The translations under genes were made by a program, and so were the position numbers. A stretch of DNA of 64,000 bases from Chrysomallon squamiferum (taxonomy: Eukaryota > Mollusca > Gastropoda > Neomphalida > Peltospiridae). Shown here piece by piece: positions 61,231 through 64,000 of the stretch. The stretch spans positions 1,988,242-2,052,241 of the forward strand of contig CM022674.1 of assembly GCA_012295275.1 (NCBI GenBank). The letters run 5' to 3'. Numbering within the stretch: the first letter of the stretch is position 1; the number at the start of each line of letters is the position of its first letter. Below the pieces are notes generated by a model. The model did no database searches, was not told the DNA's origin, and was given only the letters and a program-made list of their open reading frames with translations.

Positions 61231-62575
61231 AACCTACTTTTCTCTCTACACAAACACACATACATACAAACATCCACATATATGTAAACAACTGTTATGA
61301 AATACTTACATCATTATAAGTGAATTTTATATCTCTGAAAACTAAAAAAAAATCACGTTTTTTTATTATTATTATTTTTTTTCTACAGCAAAGTGTCACC
61401 CTACGTAACATGGTCAGTACTCACACTACTCACTCCACTGTGAGCAGGAATGGGGAGGGTGAGTTGGTTATTGGTTTTTTCATCGGTCATTTCTCAGCTT
61501 AATAATCTTTATTTACTGACTGTAGCATACATACTCACTCTACTGTGAGTGATAATGGACACGGTTATTTGGTCATTTTCTATTGGTCAGTATCTTTAAA
61601 AACATTTATTTATTAACTGTAGCATATCTACTCACACCCCAAAGTCCACTGTGAGCAGAAATAGGAAGTGAATTATTTTTTATCGTGTCTTTCAAAACAT
61701 TATTTACTAACTGTAGCATGTTATCTTTGGAACTGTTTCTTTGTTAGATGTCACATGGTCAGTTGAAAGTTTATGAAAACTTCCACATTCATTTTTAGAA
61801 ATATTAATTGTTCACAGTTCTTAGAATGATTGCTACACTGTCTTCAGAAAGATTTAAAAGTTGGTTATTAAACTCCATTTTAACTTGGCTGCTATAGTAA
61901 AAAAAACAAATTCTTGTTTATTATTGTTTTTTATTCTTCCTTCTCATATCCATCCATTCTCTTTATCTATCTGTCTCTCACACTCTCTGTGTATCCATCC
62001 ATATTTATTTTTTCTTTCTCTTCTTCCTGATTGTCTCAAGGCCATAACCAACCTTCTTTCTCTTCAATTTTGAAAATAATAACAATAACAATTAAATTTA
62101 GTTATTTCTAAGACTATTAATATTTTTTTTTGGGGGGGGTCTTTCAGTATAAACCGTGGTAAAAATTCAAATGTAATACTTCAAAATTTGTTTTCCAATA
62201 TTTTCTTTCTGTTACCAGCTTTTGAAGAGATTTTATCAGAAGAGTTGGTTCCTGGTGATCTCATCTCAATTCCAGTTCATGGCTGTGTGATGACGTGCGA
62301 TGCTGTTCTCATTGCTGGGACGTGCATCGTCAATGAAAGCATGTTAACAGGTAAACAAAATTTTAAAATATGTTTTTGTAAACCCAGAAATGATACGTTT
62401 TAATAGCAGTCAGATGTTGTCACTGATGTAAGTCTTTTTCTTTATTTTATTTATCTCCTTTAACCCTCTTTTTTAGCTTTCTCTGTGTTTACTTCCTTTA
62501 AAATATATATACATGTATATATTTCTTTATGAATATTTCTCTCTCTCTTTCTATATATATATATATATATATATA

Positions 62576-62614
<39 letters not shown>

Positions 62615-63681
62615 GCCTGCTTGTGTTTTTATCTTTCATATTTCTCTTTCTTTGTCTCAGTCCCTCTCCTCATACACACATACCTACATACACATATATG
62701 CATCATACATACATATATACATACAAACATACAGACAGATGTGCATTACATTCATAAAGACACACCCATACATGCATCTCTGCTAATTTCACACAGTCAC
62801 AAAGCAGACATTTACATTTATTTGTCATCTACACAACCACAGCAACATTTAAATAATAATAATAATAGCAACAACTAATACTGACAGGTGAGAGTGTACC
62901 TGTAACGAAGACACCTCTGTCCCACCAGGAAGATGAAGAGATCTACAACCCCGACCTTCACAAACGACACACCCTGTTTGCAGGGACGCACATCGTCCAA
63001 ACGCGCTACTACGGAACTGTCAAAGTGATGGCTCTTGTAGTCAGAACTGGTGAGTTACGCGATTTGGCAGAGAGAATGTGAGTACATCACAGCAGTTGAA
63101 GTGAGTACTCACATGAATAAATACAACATTGTTAGAATGATACTTTGTTAAGATACTTTCAAGAGTTTTTTTTATTTCTTACTAGGGAATAGAGGTGCAT
63201 ACTCACTTTATTATGAAATTATTTTTATTAAAATAATATCAGGACATAATGTGTTGTGTGTGCCAATGCATGAGTGCGTGTGTGTGCGTGCGTGCATGCA
63301 TGATGTGTGTGTGTGTGCATGCATGCATGAGTGTGTGTGTGTGCGTGAATACGTTTTTGTATAAAATTGTTAGTACATATGAGTCTGTTTGTGCTTAAAA
63401 AGGAAGAAATATTGTTTCTTTTTATGTAAATAAATATATTAAAGCTACACTTGTTATGATTTAATGACACTGGGAGTATAAAAATAATAGTCTCTTGTCT
63501 GTTTTGTGACATCTGTATTTCAGGGTTCAACACAGCCAAAGGAAGCTTGATTCGTGGAATTCTGTTTCCCAAACCACTCGGTTTTAAGTTCTACCAGGAT
63601 GCAATGAGGTTCATTCTGTTTCTAGCTGTCATTGCTGTCCTTGGCATGGTTTACTCACTGATTATAGAAATCAGAATGGGT
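54382..63681 (+). CDS. ATP13A: P5B-type ATPase, ATP13A2/3 family (3' partial)
   Basis: Exons: 54382-54397 (or the distal copy), 56164-56243, 56842-57009, 57616-57674, 58504-58668, 59337-59414, 60200-60269, 60855-60989, 61389-61458, 62219-62350, 62888-63049 and 63524-63681. All phases match. They give 431 residues and the gene runs out of the window. Seen in order: [10 protein letters not shown] and a first hydrophobic segment (about residues 43-61), a Cys/Lys-rich N-domain, the P5B block [16 protein letters not shown], paired helices (about 213-254), VPGDLISIP, the actuator motif [10 protein letters not shown] (TGES about 324-327), and a further helix pair starting near 401. Family members pump polyamines out of endolysosomes using ATP. 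The phosphorylation motif lies beyond the window. The short first exon MSPRT is inferred from phase and position and is the least certain part. Confidence 0.93.
54398..56163 (+). other. ATP13A intron 1
   Basis: The first 1.1 kb belongs to duplication unit 2; unique sequence starts at 55522. The possible acceptor of unit 1 (50846) has its twin at about 55469. No further exon was recognised. Confidence 0.6.
56288..57121. repeat. (TC)n and (CA)n microsatellites in ATP13A introns
   Basis: TC-rich run at about 56288-56410, with a TC/TTTC fringe to 56520, and a CA run at about 57065-57121. ATP13A exon 3 lies between them. Confidence 0.92.
58313..58490 (+). repeat. (TTTG/TTTA)n against ATP13A exon 5
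   Basis: The run ends 13 bases before the exon 5 border at 58504, leaving only TTTTTTTTCTCCAG between. Confidence 0.92.
59455..59540 (+). repeat. Decayed duplicate of ATP13A exon 6
   Basis: TCAAATGTATCACGATA and a following ATGAGTA-like stretch repeat the text of exon 6 (59337-59414) and its donor side, then TTTGTCTGTCTG as after the real exon. The copy has a stop (TAA in frame after GATATG) and no clear donor. Confidence 0.7.
60640..60843 (+). repeat. (TTA)n against ATP13A exon 8
   Basis: T-rich TTA repeats with two copies of TTTATTGTTACTGTAATTG run to 12 bases before the exon 8 border (60855). Confidence 0.9.
61130..61225. repeat. (TCTG)n/(TC)n microsatellite
   Basis: In the ATP13A intron between exons 8 and 9. 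Confidence 0.9.
61418..61719 (+). repeat. Three decaying tandem copies of the exon 9-donor region
   Basis: Copy 1 (about 61418-61528) holds the last 41 bases of ATP13A exon 9, its donor GGGTGAGT and intron text to CTGTAGCAT. Copies 2 (61529-61625) and 3 (61626-61719) repeat ACTCAC...CACTGTGAG...TTTACTAACTGTAGCAT with drifted donors. Confidence 0.8.
62545..62610. repeat. (TA)n-(TC)n microsatellite
   Basis: In the ATP13A intron between exons 10 and 11. Confidence 0.9.
63254..63350. repeat. GT/GC-rich imperfect repeat
   Basis: Alternating GTGTGT and GCATGCATG words, which could favour Z-type structure, lie in the ATP13A intron before exon 12. Confidence 0.8.
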
Positions 63682-64000
63682 GTAAGTATGTTAGTTTGTT
63701 TTTGAAATCACCGTACGTGTGTTAGTGTGTCAGTTCGTTTGAAACCACGTAAGTTGTCGAATATGTTCTAAAATCAGGAATGTTTGTCAGATTGTTTGTA
63801 ATTCGTATACTGTTGTATACTTTCCAGCTGGTTATTTTGTTTAATATAATAGGAAACCAAACTTTGTTAATAATAAAGTATACAGCTTCTTCTATCCATG
63901 TGTCTTTACTGTTAATTCACTTAATAAATACTAAGAATTTAAGAAACAAAAAAAATTATTATTATTTTTAAACAAATTTAATTAATAGAGGCATTTCTTA

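Overview
This is nuclear DNA from an invertebrate animal, most likely a mollusc and probably a gastropod. It is AT-rich and dense in microsatellites. The genes are animal families cut by many GT-AG introns. It also carries a LINE reverse-transcriptase tail and a tRNA-like SINE of molluscan style. The species cannot be named from sequence alone. No rRNA, functional tRNA, CRISPR or bacterial features were seen.

Layout. (1) 1-5940, plus strand: 3' part of a membrane guanylate cyclase with an N-terminal NIT sensor domain (4 exons, 5' end outside the window). A 13-copy tandem array of its first splice donor lies in the intron, followed by a LINE fragment. (2) 5968-12425: gene-poor DNA with trinucleotide repeats, a small dispersed repeat family and two degenerate arrays (GTGTCC type and TGACTCA type). 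(3) 28177-12868, minus strand: WDR33, the CPSF subunit that reads AAUAAA, in 17 coding exons. Two apparent single-base frame breaks fall at or beside homopolymers. (4) 30421-42346, plus strand: SSU72, the RNA polymerase II CTD phosphatase, 5 exons encoding 194 aa. It is head-to-head with WDR33. (5) 46080-48472, plus strand: a von Willebrand A (VWA) domain protein of 459 aa in 4 coding exons. (6) 46287-55521: a recent tandem duplication with units of about 4.6 kb. It copied the 3' six-sevenths of the VWA gene together with the promoter and first coding exon of the next gene. (7) 49760 or 54382 to 63681 and beyond, plus strand: a P5B-type ATPase (ATP13A2/3 family, polyamine exporter type), 12 coding exons visible, 3' end outside the window.

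How they relate. WDR33 and SSU72 both act in pre-mRNA 3'-end formation, and their start codons are about 2.25 kb apart on opposite strands, so a shared promoter region is plausible. The tandem duplication leaves ATP13A with two identical first exons. It also places a headless VWA copy inside ATP13A intron 1. A good splice acceptor just before the duplication joint would let the distal ATP13A first exon splice in frame into that VWA copy, giving a predicted 420-aa chimera. Two recurrent structural themes are tandem copying of exon-intron junctions and T-rich TTTA/TTA microsatellites lying directly against 3' splice sites. All exon models come from reading splice signals, phase and protein similarity by eye; none is backed by RNA data.
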